DNA from: a virus
Virus record (IMG/VR): IMGVR_UViG_3300010368_000065
Location: 1-29,814 of that record
DNA length: 29,814 nt
Direction: 5' to 3' (one strand)
The notes under the pieces were generated by a model that saw only the letters and a program-made list of their open reading frames with translations, was not told the DNA's origin and did no database searches. Position numbers and translations under genes: made by a program. Below, piece after piece: positions 1 through 8,439 of this stretch. Within the stretch, counting starts at the first letter, position 1; each line of letters starts with the position of its first letter.

Positions 1-1065
1 ACTTTCCCAGGTGATCGAGGTCGCACGCTAGCCTTAACAAGGGTTAATTGTTATGTAAATAAATCAATTGTTGATGCAGGAGTTAATATGTTAGATGGAA
101 ATAACGGCTTAACAGAGATTCATGTTCGTCGGAATGACTCTTCTTGGACTGCTGGTCCTGGTCAGACTGCTGGCGGGTTAACCTTATTCGTGATTAAAGA
201 TTTAGAGGACTCACCGGTAAGTGCGGGGTGGAATGCAGATACTGCATGGGTTGACTCAGCCGGTACTTCTGAATTCAGATATACTTACAACGATTCTAAG
301 TATGGTAGACCTCAAAATGGGTGGGAGTTTAGATACACGACAGCCGAACCAGGTAGCAGCACAAACTGCTTCTATACTACAGTCTCTTCTGCTAGTGGTT
401 TATTTCCATGGGAGATACCAAGTTGGTACGTTACCAATAACAGCTCTAATACATATGCTCTTTCTACAGCTAGTACAGTCGATTTAACATTATCAGGATT
501 TACAACCAAATATGGTCTGTCGACAGACAATGCCTATGAACTCGATGGGCCTGGGGCTAGCGTTTTAACGGACCTAACTCAACCAGCTATAAGATTGACT
601 GACCCTACATCTTTCGGTTCATTCCTATCCGGTGCATTAGTATTAGCTTGTGTAGATAACAACGGAGCTTTTAGTTTATCAGGTAGTCAAGATGGATTTT
701 ATAATAGCGGTACAGAGACATTATCATCAAAGGTATTCAGTGTTAGGGCATTATCTGCATTACAGAGCACTAGATCAGCAGAGTTATGTACGTTTGACTT
801 TAAAGGTGCTGTTGTACCTGAAGATGGTTATTCAACTATCGATGATAGATGGAAACTTCTAAGAGTTGGATTTAAACGAAATCTACAAGACGTCGTACTG
901 TATGTACGCGAAAATGGTATATATGAAACTCAACAAGTCTTCAGTACAGGCTTTAACCTCGAACAACTGCCAGCTGGTATTAAGGTAGGTATTTCATATT
1001 CAGGTCACATGCCTATGGAAATTCAAAACCTAACCATTAATGGTATATTGTCATCGGCGTCATAA
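1..1065 (+). CDS. Virion/adhesin protein with lectin-like C-terminus, 5'-partial
   Basis: The frame is open from the first base of the window, so the protein begins upstream; at least 354 codons are present. An ATG at 88 has a good Shine-Dalgarno (AGGAG, 5-6 nt away) and could be an internal or true start, but the uninterrupted upstream frame favours a longer protein. The sequence is rich in Ser, Thr, Gly and Asn with few charges, typical of beta-rich phage surface proteins. The last ~100 residues, with RWKLLRVGFKRN and a final IKVGISYSG strand motif, resemble a concanavalin/LamG-like jelly roll, the fold used for glycan binding. It lies first in a plus-strand run of probable host-recognition proteins. 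The exact family is not recognised; the lectin-like reading is inference. Confidence 0.7.
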   Translation, partial: TFPGDRGRTLALTRVNCYVNKSIVDAGVNMLDGNNGLTEIHVRRNDSSWTAGPGQTAGGLTLFVIKDLEDSPVSAGWNADTAWVDSAGTSEFRYTYNDSKYGRPQNGWEFRYTTAEPGSSTNCFYTTVSSASGLFPWEIPSWYVTNNSSNTYALSTASTVDLTLSGFTTKYGLSTDNAYELDGPGASVLTDLTQPAIRLTDPTSFGSFLSGALVLACVDNNGAFSLSGSQDGFYNSGTETLSSKVFSVRALSALQSTRSAELCTFDFKGAVVPEDGYSTIDDRWKLLRVGFKRNLQDVVLYVRENGIYETQQVFSTGFNLEQLPAGIKVGISYSGHMPMEIQNLTINGILSSAS

Positions 1066-1072
1066 ATAAATA
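1061..1072 (+). promoter_or_regulatory. T4-type late promoter (overlapping CATAAATA / AATAAATA)
   Basis: Two overlapping 7-of-8 matches to TATAAATA occur here: CATAAATA at 1061-1068 and AATAAATA at 1065-1072. The second ends 4 nt before the ATG at 1077. The element overlaps the stop codon of the preceding gene. No Shine-Dalgarno is visible between it and the ATG. Confidence 0.6.
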
Positions 1073-1076
1073 TAAC

Positions 1077-1739
1077 ATGGCTAATTTCAAATTAACAGAA
1101 TTAAACAGTATAAGCGATACAGCTGCTTCAGACTTAATATATATAGTACAACAGGATCTTTCAAAGAGTATTACAATTGAGAACTTCTTTAGCAATGTAC
1201 CGGCTCAGATAACCTCAACTGGAGGTTTTGATATAGTGAATCCAGGTATTAATGGTGGTCAATATCTATCCGGTGGTCAAGAGCTAGGTATAGCGTTACA
1301 GGGTAGCCTTGCATCTAAGAATACTCGTCAAATACTATTTATCGAGAATACTACTAATGACCCCTTCGAATGGCCAGGTGGTAACGACGTTCTAACACCA
1401 TATGGTAATAGTGTTGTAAATATATCCGGAGGTGCCATTGTACCGTCATCTGCAATACAGCGTCTAAATGTACGTGTACCTAATACTGATGAAGAAGCAC
1501 TACCGGTTGGATGGAATATTAAGTTCATCCAAACAGGTGAGTTACCAATTTACCTAAGTGCCGGTGGTGGTGTTACAATTTTATCTGTCAACGATACTTT
1601 GAGTTCCGGTTATACTGGAGCAGCAGGTGAAATACCTTACTCGTCGGTGGAAGTGTATAGGGCAGCGGAAAATAAATTTGTTGTTACGCACAGCCTATCT
1701 TGTAATGGGTTAGGTACAGATAGATCTGACTGGTCCTAG
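1077..1739 (+). CDS. Small virion protein with fibre-docking-type N-terminus
   Basis: A 220-aa protein. Its first ~38 residues (KLTELNSISD, then DLIYIVQQ, then SKSITIENF) follow a pattern common at the N-termini of phage fibre and baseplate-decorating proteins: a short helix-turn, hydrophobic strand and polar linker. The collar-domain fibre at 9272-10999 starts the same way (IRISELNEIN ... SKKIQVSNL), suggesting a shared docking site. The remainder (~40-220) is Gly/Asn/Ser-rich and probably beta-structured, with no enzyme motif. It follows the lectin-like gene by 11 nt and has its own late-promoter element. The role as a minor fibre or decoration protein is inferred from context and this N-terminal pattern. 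Confidence 0.7.
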   Translation: MANFKLTELNSISDTAASDLIYIVQQDLSKSITIENFFSNVPAQITSTGGFDIVNPGINGGQYLSGGQELGIALQGSLASKNTRQILFIENTTNDPFEWPGGNDVLTPYGNSVVNISGGAIVPSSAIQRLNVRVPNTDEEALPVGWNIKFIQTGELPIYLSAGGGVTILSVNDTLSSGYTGAAGEIPYSSVEVYRAAENKFVVTHSLSCNGLGTDRSDWS

Positions 1740-1757
1740 TTCGAGACGTAGTCTTTA

Positions 1758-1765
1758 ATTAAATA
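1758..1765 (+). promoter_or_regulatory. Late-promoter-like element ATTAAATA
   Basis: A 6-of-8 match to TATAAATA ending 8 nt before the ATG at 1774. The same ATTAAATA variant precedes the genes at 7237 and 21505. The spacing here is longer than usual for this genome, so support is weaker. Confidence 0.4.
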
Positions 1766-1773
1766 TAATTAAG

Positions 1774-4700
1774 ATGCCTGTTGAGATAAAGAGTTATAGC
1801 AATATTAAACCAGTTAACTTTATGCTGGAGGATCCTGATAGAGCTTTGGACCTATCTATTCCAAGTCAATTCTCTACCCTGCAGGGAATGAGTTTACTGG
1901 AATATAATTTCCTATTGAGTGCTAACGATGTATTAAATAAAAATTATACTACAACGTATTTAACAAACACTAAGACTGAGCAAGATATCTTTGATCTTAA
2001 TCAACCAGAAGAAATATCGAGTAGCTTTGCAACAACACTACAATTCGGCAATATTGCGGCAGGGTATCTTACAATAGATAGAAATAACAGCACTCTCTCA
2101 AGTGCGCAGAGCGTAACCACCTTTGATAATGCTAGCGCGCAATCATTTACTGCTATACTAACTTCTGTTAATGATGATCTATATTGTAGAGTTTTTACTT
2201 ATGACGGGGTATATAGAAAGTATCTCGCATATCACACTGAAACGGACCAGTTAGTTTTTGACACACTACCTAATGCTGATGGGTTAGTTACAACCACATA
2301 CTTTAACGCTATTCAGAGCGATAATCATTTACGGTTATCCATACAGGGTGAGACATCCACCGGTGTATTAACATCGAGTTTAATTAGCGTAGATGGTAGC
2401 GCACTAACCACTCTACCTACACCAGACTTCGATGACTATAAGAGTAGTACAATAACGCTATCTAATAGCGGTGTACCGAATACAAAATATCTAGATATAA
2501 GTAATAACTTCGTGTATTATACTTCCGGAGCTGATATTGACGAGGTTAAAACACTAAGTGGTACTAAGTATAACTTCCTAATGTACAGTAATTATGAAGA
2601 TAATTATATTAAGAATGGTAATATATGTTCTAATTTAAATTACTTCAATCTAAAGAATCAAATTTCCAATCATCATAACGTTAATAAGAATTTGCCGTTC
2701 GCTGATAAGCAAATGCAGCGACAGTATACGTCAATCGTGAACAACGAGACGCAGGAAGCATCAGAGGAGTTCTTAAGACTGCAGTATAACTTCCACACAG
2801 TAGAATATAACTTCCAACCTGACACCTATACAAAATTTATATTACCGGATAACATATTACCGTTTACACAGATAAACTTAAATGATGCTGGTCTGCAGGC
2901 TGCTGGCGCATATGCAGCAGATTCACCTCACTTTAGTGATAGAATATATAAGGATGTTGGTAACCGAAAAGATGTTGTTAATAATCTTAATGAAAATGGA
3001 GAGTACCTATGTAGCTGGTTGTATAATAATGGCCTAGATGGTATATGGTATGATAGATACTATCTGCCCCAAGACATTACAGGCGTTGAGGCAGAAGAGG
3101 GTAATTTAAATAATCCGCCGATACCACTATCTGCCTCAACCCCTGTAATTGATCAAATAGTGGATACATTAGGTGTTAGTGAAATGAACTACATCGACAT
3201 TGAGAGTACGTTAATGCTCGAGCCTAGTGGTGTATATTATTACGCGCGTGTAGGTCATAAATCTGTATCTACTATTTTAGATAAACTCTCCGGCGACCTA
3301 ATTAAACGAAACTTTACACCAAGGCAAAATGGTGACCCGGCTTATGTCGGACCCTCTACTGATACATTAGTTATTAATACATCTGCATACGATACATTCA
3401 GTATACTTGCAGATAACCGAGGCAATGTTAATGGTCTGAATATATCTTTTGAATTAGATATACCAAACCTCGATGACCCGAAAGCATTTCAATTAGTAGG
3501 TAATCTGTTTAATGGTGGGTTAGGCATTGTTAAGAACTTTTACTTTACTCCGCTCATATACCTATATGAAGGTAACACCATTTACTATTACGATACAGAC
3601 TTTAACCTGATCAAAACAACTACAATCCCGTCCCTAACAGTTATTAGAGATATCTTATATGTTAGTAAGAGTACGGATATTGTAGTCGTCGGCTCAGGCC
3701 CTGGTGGTAGTAAGATCATGCGCGTATCGTATACCGGTGATGTTCAAAAGGAAAATAATGATGATATTGCAGCAGATATTGTCGAGTCTGATTATAGCTC
3801 ACGTGTAATGTATGGAGCTGGCTCAAAAGTACTAATTAAGGATATTAATAGCATAGCTCCCGGGGCTTGGGATCTAGATACACAAACCCTAATAGCCTCG
3901 CCGGCTATAGCAAATCTCGATATTGTGGATGAATCAGTAATCAGACGAAATAATAATAGTGAGTTTGGTACAATGCGAGGACTGAGAGGCGTTAACTTAA
4001 ATGATACCCTAGGAGCAGCTATAAGTGGTACCGGCAGTAATTACGGTATGTCAAATAAAGTAATATTTAAAGATTTCGTCCAAGATACAACGTTCCTAGC
4101 TCTCTCGACAAACACTAAAATATGGGATATTAACTCTTTTAATGAAGAGCTCTATGTACAAACTGATAATAAGCTACAAGTCTTTAGTACTGAAAGAGAG
4201 TTACTCTCAAGCTTTACTCTCTCTACTTCTGCAGTTTCAGGTCATAAGATTGATTTTGTCACGGAAGATTACATAACTAAACCATTAGTGTTATCTAGGG
4301 ATATTAATGGTAAGCTAATCGCAGATAAAATTACACTTGCACCCACTACATCGAGTGGGTATACACTATCATCTTATGCGTTACCTATAACAGGTGCTGA
4401 TCTCGGTTACGATTTCGGTACTAAATTAGGAAACTTTGCGAACCCTACTAATGTATATAGTATGGAGCAAACCTTTAAGGAGTACGAAAATAAGTTCTGC
4501 GTACTAACAAGATTTGATAACGCATATGCCGGTTCACCTGTTGAAAGGATATGGGAGCTCGAGGGGCAGGGTGATCCCAGTGTATGGAGTGACCTAACGA
4601 GTGGCAACTGGTCTGTTAACTACAGTGGAGCAGGCACAACTCTTGATGATAATAGTGATATAATAGTGATACCGAATATAATACCTGGTAAGAATTGTAT

Positions 4701-5271
4701 TTCTATTAACAGCGATCTACTAACCGGTAAGACAACGGTAGATGTAAACGGTACATCGGTCGCTGACATTAACATAACTGTAGGTATGAGACCTCTTAAG
4801 AATTATTTGAATAATGCTTTCTTTATAGGTCAGCCAAACTATAGTATCGACCCTGTATCAAATTTTATCGATAATCAAAGCTTCAACGCCAAGTATATTA
4901 CAGTTAAAAACCTCCGCGCATATAACGCGCAACTCTACCGTGATTTAATTGACTATCAGTTCTTAGAATGCTCGGAGATCGACCCTGTAAATTTCGATAT
5001 AACTTCTGGCACGCGTAATAATGTCGAGACTATTGATAATTTATTCAGCTACACCATACCAGGTAGCCTCGCAAATAGAGTGAAAATATATATTAAGAAC
5101 GGAGGCTTGACGAGTAAGGAAGGTATAATATTATCAGACACTCTTACATCGAAAGTTAAAACCTTCATGCCAAAAAATGTTACTCATGTTATCTTTGATT
5201 ACAGTATAGGCAATAATTTTAAACCTGGAGAGAATGTAGAAATACTCCGAAATGTACCTTCACCAGTATAG
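1774..5271 (+). CDS. Giant virion adhesin: propeller-like middle, lectin-like C-terminus
   Basis: At 1165 aa this is the largest protein in the window. No signal peptide, membrane segment or catalytic motif is visible. Around 407-432 there is a motif with CSWLYNNG and IWYDRYYLP, a Trp/Tyr-rich pattern that I associate with large phage structural proteins. From ~570 to ~880, repeated short hydrophobic strand pairs (LIYLYEGNTIYYYDTD, ILYVSKSTDIVVVG, LYVQTDNKLQVF) look like beta-propeller blades. From ~900 to ~1075, FCVLTRFDN, AFFIGQPNYS and ITVKNLRAYNAQL resemble a LamG/concanavalin-like domain. The 622-aa neighbour has a similar plan, including the GF/AF-L-GN segment before the blades. Together they probably form a host-recognition or baseplate-periphery assembly. 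This function is inference; no close homologue is recognised. Confidence 0.75.
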   Translation: MPVEIKSYSNIKPVNFMLEDPDRALDLSIPSQFSTLQGMSLLEYNFLLSANDVLNKNYTTTYLTNTKTEQDIFDLNQPEEISSSFATTLQFGNIAAGYLTIDRNNSTLSSAQSVTTFDNASAQSFTAILTSVNDDLYCRVFTYDGVYRKYLAYHTETDQLVFDTLPNADGLVTTTYFNAIQSDNHLRLSIQGETSTGVLTSSLISVDGSALTTLPTPDFDDYKSSTITLSNSGVPNTKYLDISNNFVYYTSGADIDEVKTLSGTKYNFLMYSNYEDNYIKNGNICSNLNYFNLKNQISNHHNVNKNLPFADKQMQRQYTSIVNNETQEASEEFLRLQYNFHTVEYNFQPDTYTKFILPDNILPFTQINLNDAGLQAAGAYAADSPHFSDRIYKDVGNRKDVVNNLNENGEYLCSWLYNNGLDGIWYDRYYLPQDITGVEAEEGNLNNPPIPLSASTPVIDQIVDTLGVSEMNYIDIESTLMLEPSGVYYYARVGHKSVSTILDKLSGDLIKRNFTPRQNGDPAYVGPSTDTLVINTSAYDTFSILADNRGNVNGLNISFELDIPNLDDPKAFQLVGNLFNGGLGIVKNFYFTPLIYLYEGNTIYYYDTDFNLIKTTTIPSLTVIRDILYVSKSTDIVVVGSGPGGSKIMRVSYTGDVQKENNDDIAADIVESDYSSRVMYGAGSKVLIKDINSIAPGAWDLDTQTLIASPAIANLDIVDESVIRRNNNSEFGTMRGLRGVNLNDTLGAAISGTGSNYGMSNKVIFKDFVQDTTFLALSTNTKIWDINSFNEELYVQTDNKLQVFSTERELLSSFTLSTSAVSGHKIDFVTEDYITKPLVLSRDINGKLIADKITLAPTTSSGYTLSSYALPITGADLGYDFGTKLGNFANPTNVYSMEQTFKEYENKFCVLTRFDNAYAGSPVERIWELEGQGDPSVWSDLTSGNWSVNYSGAGTTLDDNSDIIVIPNIIPGKNCISINSDLLTGKTTVDVNGTSVADINITVGMRPLKNYLNNAFFIGQPNYSIDPVSNFIDNQSFNAKYITVKNLRAYNAQLYRDLIDYQFLECSEIDPVNFDITSGTRNNVETIDNLFSYTIPGSLANRVKIYIKNGGLTSKEGIILSDTLTSKVKTFMPKNVTHVIFDYSIGNNFKPGENVEILRNVPSPV

Positions 5272-5287
5272 ACTGGTACAGTTTCAT

Positions 5288-5295
5288 TATAAATA
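5288..5295 (+). promoter_or_regulatory. Late promoter TATAAATA, upstream copy of a tandem pair
   Basis: An exact 8-of-8 match in the 69-nt gap before the 622-aa gene. Initiation here would give a leader of about 40 nt. A second exact copy lies 39 bp downstream. Confidence 0.6.
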
Positions 5296-5326
5296 TCGTA
5301 AATTCGTTTGAAGATTGATTTTTTGT

Positions 5327-5334
5327 TATAAATA
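5327..5334 (+). promoter_or_regulatory. Late promoter TATAAATA, proximal copy
   Basis: An exact 8-of-8 match ending 6 nt before the ATG at 5341. T4 late promoters start transcription about 6 nt past the octamer, so the predicted transcript would begin at or next to the start codon. No Shine-Dalgarno is present. Confidence 0.75.
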
Positions 5335-5340
5335 CTTTTG

Positions 5341-7209
5341 ATGTCGCAGTATACACTAAATAATAATAGTATGTCTATTAGTTTTCAGGGAACTGAAGTA
5401 CCTGTAGATGTTTTTAAATATACTGAGGGTAATGCTCTCAATTTTGACGGTGAAGATTATATAGGGTACTATACAGTAGCTGGTAATCGTGTATACCGTG
5501 GCAGAGTGATAGATAGTAGCTCTCCCATACTAACAGCTGTAGATAACTCTCGAGGTAATTTTATTATAGAGCGAAGCTTCTTTAATAGAGGTACGTATGT
5601 TGATATGGAACTTACGAATGACCTTGAGCAACTAAGATTCCAGCCAAGTGAGTTTATTAACCAAAACTCTATTAATACTAAACTGACTAAACTATATGAA
5701 AATTTCTTAGATTTATATAACTACTCATTTGTACGTAATAGTAATTTACCATTTAACTACACAGGTTTTATCGGTGTAACAGGTAATACTCCTACCGAGT
5801 ACTTAAATTACACTACAGATTTGAATAGTACGTATACAGATACAAGTGAGGTAAACTTAACAGATGCTAGAGGTTTTGAATTGATAGGTAACTTTAATAC
5901 ATCGAGTAACCCACTAAAGGTTGAGACACCTGGATCGTTCGCATCAATATATTTCACCACATCTGCCCTTCAGATATTTATAAATCAAAACGACCCCGAT
6001 ACAGGTAGTACGGCTACTTTTATATTATCCACAGATAGAGCAGACGGTATATTCTCGCAGCCGTTTCAAAATATTACTGATATTACGACGAATGATATGG
6101 ATACATTGTATGTCAGCGATACTTTTCATAACCAAATTTACAGATTATACATCGACCCTGTTATTAACAATAAGGACCCAGGATCATCTTCTTTTGATCT
6201 TTTAAACGCAGGTGGATTTAAACTAAATACATCCGGTCAAAGTACACTTTCAGGGGTCAGTCATATGTATTATTTTAACGATGAGATATATACATGGAAC
6301 GAAGGCCGTAAATCGGTCATTGTTTTAGGAGACAACTTATCTAAGATAAGAGAATATAATAACATTGTTTTTAAGGAAAAGCAAGTACAAGACTTTGCGG
6401 TTAATCCTATAACTGGTGTATTGTTCATTGTATTTGATGATTTTACTATATTAGAAGTCGATTCATTGTTTAAGACTGCTTCTATTCTACATGCACCAGA
6501 TGTAGGCCGGTCAGATCCAGGTACACCAACACGTATTTTATTTTCACAGAATGATAGTAATATATACTATATCATCACTGATACAAACGTATTCAAGTTT
6601 CTGATATATGCCGGTACAGACGAGTTGATAGGTAGTTTTAACTTTACAGATTTACCGGGTGTCAACTTTACTACGAGTCGTCGGATATTTGATGCTAAGA
6701 TTCTCGCAGAGAATGAGAACAGAGATTCCTTGTTCATATTTAATAAAGATATTGTTAAGGTAGGTGATGAGTATAGAGGTAGAGATAGATTAATGAGATT
6801 TAGTGAACCTAATAACCTCTTAAATCTGTTAGAGGATGCTAATTTTAAGATATACGATAGAGAAGATATATCAGTTAAAGAACAATATTTTAATAATATT
6901 ACTTTTAATAAGAGTCTGCAGAAACTACTTTACAATCACGATAATCTTGCTGCAAATATTCAATTCCAATTTAATTTAGCATATAGTACAGAAAAGCTTC
7001 TAACACTTACAGGTATATCAAGTCTTTCAGCTTCTGTAGTACAGGCATCAACCTACGATAATTTCGTTGGCATGAATGAGGTTTTAACTCCTCAAGTATT
7101 CAATAGATGTATTGAAAGAATATATAACTACCAGTTAAGTATCATGAAGTGCCTAGAGTTTAATGTGACTAATTTAAAGTACCCATATAGTGAGATAGTA
7201 CCCTTTTAA
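5341..7209 (+). CDS. NHL/beta-propeller-like virion protein
   Basis: A 622-aa protein. The ATG at 5341 is preferred over a TTG one codon earlier, which merely precedes it. An NHL-type blade is clear near 243-273 (MDTLYVSDTFHNQIYRLYI, the pattern of unit-YVxDxxNxxI). Further blades are visible near 307-332 (YYFNDEIYTWNEGRKSVIVL), 349-376 (FAVNPITGVLFIVFDD) and 399-435. The last ~100 residues look helical and end with a conserved-looking Tyr-rich tail. NHL and related propellers mediate protein or glycan binding, so a receptor-binding or fibre-scaffold role is likely. It shares its layout with the 1165-aa gene immediately upstream and may be a paralogue. It is expressed from tandem exact late promoters. 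The precise role is unknown. Confidence 0.75.
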   Translation: MSQYTLNNNSMSISFQGTEVPVDVFKYTEGNALNFDGEDYIGYYTVAGNRVYRGRVIDSSSPILTAVDNSRGNFIIERSFFNRGTYVDMELTNDLEQLRFQPSEFINQNSINTKLTKLYENFLDLYNYSFVRNSNLPFNYTGFIGVTGNTPTEYLNYTTDLNSTYTDTSEVNLTDARGFELIGNFNTSSNPLKVETPGSFASIYFTTSALQIFINQNDPDTGSTATFILSTDRADGIFSQPFQNITDITTNDMDTLYVSDTFHNQIYRLYIDPVINNKDPGSSSFDLLNAGGFKLNTSGQSTLSGVSHMYYFNDEIYTWNEGRKSVIVLGDNLSKIREYNNIVFKEKQVQDFAVNPITGVLFIVFDDFTILEVDSLFKTASILHAPDVGRSDPGTPTRILFSQNDSNIYYIITDTNVFKFLIYAGTDELIGSFNFTDLPGVNFTTSRRIFDAKILAENENRDSLFIFNKDIVKVGDEYRGRDRLMRFSEPNNLLNLLEDANFKIYDREDISVKEQYFNNITFNKSLQKLLYNHDNLAANIQFQFNLAYSTEKLLTLTGISSLSASVVQASTYDNFVGMNEVLTPQVFNRCIERIYNYQLSIMKCLEFNVTNLKYPYSEIVPF

Positions 7210-7223
7210 TCTCGTTTTATTTG

Positions 7224-7231
7224 ATTAAATA
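7224..7231 (+). promoter_or_regulatory. Late-promoter-like element ATTAAATA
   Basis: A 6-of-8 match to TATAAATA, sitting 5 nt before the ATG at 7237, the modal spacing in this genome. No Shine-Dalgarno intervenes. Confidence 0.5.
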
Positions 7232-7236
7232 TTTGT

Positions 7237-7932
7237 ATGGCTAGTTTTACAGGACAAAATATATGCAGTACTTATAAGTCTATACTGAACTTAGGACCTA
7301 GTGCGCAGCTGAATTGTACATTAAATGGTAGCACCGCGTGTATAGTTACGGATGGTACAGGCCTGGAATCAAGCCTTTACCTCCGCACTAAAGGTAACGG
7401 TATGATATCCTGCGGTACATTACAGGTAAGGGGTGGGGACCTTAATATGTGCGGTAACAGCATTAACAACGCTAATCAGGTTAATGCTACCGGTGTTGCC
7501 TCATCCGGACTAATTAGTACACAAAATAGCCTTGATGCTCAGGCTGATGTACTTGCAAGGCAAGATCTGAGAGCTTGCCGTAATCTAATAGTAGCAGGTG
7601 TTGCAACTGTCACTGGTGTTATTAGAGGTTGCTCTGACATTATAGCGTTCTACTCTTCCGATAAACGGTTAAAAGAGAATGTAAACAAGATTGTAAACTC
7701 TAAAGAAGTAGTCAAAAACTTAACTGGCTATTCCTTCGACTGGAAAGAGGAAGCAGATAGAGAAGGTAAGGACTTCGGTGTAATGGCCCAAGATGTCGAG
7801 AAGGTACTTCCGGAATTAGTACATGAAAGACCTGATGGATTTAAATCGGTCGACTATGTTAAGATCATACCATACCTTATTGAAGAGGTTAAGCGTCTAG
7901 ACGCTGAGGTAGAAGAGTTAAAAGGTGCTTAG
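7237..7932 (+). CDS. Tail fibre with C-terminal S74 intramolecular chaperone
   Basis: A 231-aa protein. Residues ~141-231 form a peptidase S74 / endosialidase chaperone domain. The signature SDKRLKENV (141-149) is followed by GYSFDWKEE, FGVMAQDVEKVLPELV and VDYVKIIPYLIEEVKRLD, ending in a short coiled coil. In this family the domain trimerises the fibre and then cleaves itself off just before the signature Ser-Asp (here Ser141). That would leave a mature fibre of ~140 residues. The N-terminal part has the TYKSILNLG and DGTG-SSLYL pattern seen in short trimeric fibre modules. It contains seven cysteines (10, 27, 35, 59, 72, 114, 132), unusually many for a fibre. Substrate or receptor specificity cannot be read from the sequence. 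Confidence 0.9.
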   Translation: MASFTGQNICSTYKSILNLGPSAQLNCTLNGSTACIVTDGTGLESSLYLRTKGNGMISCGTLQVRGGDLNMCGNSINNANQVNATGVASSGLISTQNSLDAQADVLARQDLRACRNLIVAGVATVTGVIRGCSDIIAFYSSDKRLKENVNKIVNSKEVVKNLTGYSFDWKEEADREGKDFGVMAQDVEKVLPELVHERPDGFKSVDYVKIIPYLIEEVKRLDAEVEELKGA

Positions 7933-7940
7933 TCCTTTTA
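7919..7940 (+). terminator. Weak hairpin at the end of the S74 fibre gene
   Basis: An inverted repeat TAAAAGG / CCTTTTA (7919-7925 with 7934-7940) closes an 8-nt loop that holds the fibre gene's stop codon. The stem is AT-rich and its T-run is short and inside the stem, so it would be a weak terminator at best. It could instead merely protect the fibre mRNA end. Confidence 0.3.
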
Positions 7941-7968
7941 GGTGTAGTGTTATTCGTAGAGTTATTAT

Positions 7969-8439
7969 ATGAGGTTATACTATTACGTGCATAAATGTGT
8001 TAATACTGATAAGCTGGTATTCACTACTTCGTGTAAAAAAATTACCATGGAATCTCAATGTATTGAGTTGAGCCAAGCAGAAACACAAGAATACAGCTTA
8101 CATATTAAATACATAGATTGTTGTGAATTAGATAAAAATAGCAAGTTGGTATCTGATCCGGTGCTGGTCTTAGCTCAAAGACTTGAGTGTTTGACTATAG
8201 GTATTCACCGCCGTATATTAGAACTGCGAAAATTGATTGTTGAGGCTTCTGCTTTGAATAATACAGATGTCATTAAAGAGATTACACAGACAATTACAGC
8301 ACTAGACGATTTTATAAATGAAGATTTTTCAAGCATTAAAACTATCAAAGAAATCGACACACTTACGTGCCCAGAATTAGATATAGATTTTCCACAGCAC
8401 TATGCAAGCAAAATATACAGAATACGACATACACAGTAA
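7969..8439 (+). CDS. Hypothetical protein downstream of the fibre
   Basis: A 156-aa protein with no family I recognise. The N-terminal half is a probable small beta domain with several cysteines (10, 22, 31, 51, 52). The middle (about 65-115) is predicted helical, with LAQRLECLTIGIHRRILELRKLI resembling an amphipathic helix. It starts 36 nt after the fibre gene, with no late-promoter octamer at its ATG, so it is probably read from the fibre transcript. Its 3' end overlaps the next gene by 38 nt, implying co-translation of the two. Small genes after fibre genes are often fibre chaperones or attachment factors; that role is only a positional guess here. Confidence 0.65.
   Translation: MRLYYYVHKCVNTDKLVFTTSCKKITMESQCIELSQAETQEYSLHIKYIDCCELDKNSKLVSDPVLVLAQRLECLTIGIHRRILELRKLIVEASALNNTDVIKEITQTITALDDFINEDFSSIKTIKEIDTLTCPELDIDFPQHYASKIYRIRHTQ

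Noticed and set aside
88-90. ATG at 88 as the start of the first gene
   Set aside because: It has a fair Shine-Dalgarno, but the frame is open back to base 1, so a partial longer protein is more likely. The possibility of an internal start remains.
5262-5286. ACTG-GTA-CAGT hairpin after the 1165-aa gene as terminator
   Set aside because: A 4-bp stem with a 3-nt loop and no proper T-run is too weak.
5338-5340. TTG as start codon of the 622-aa protein
   Set aside because: An ATG follows immediately at 5341 and fits the promoter spacing better.
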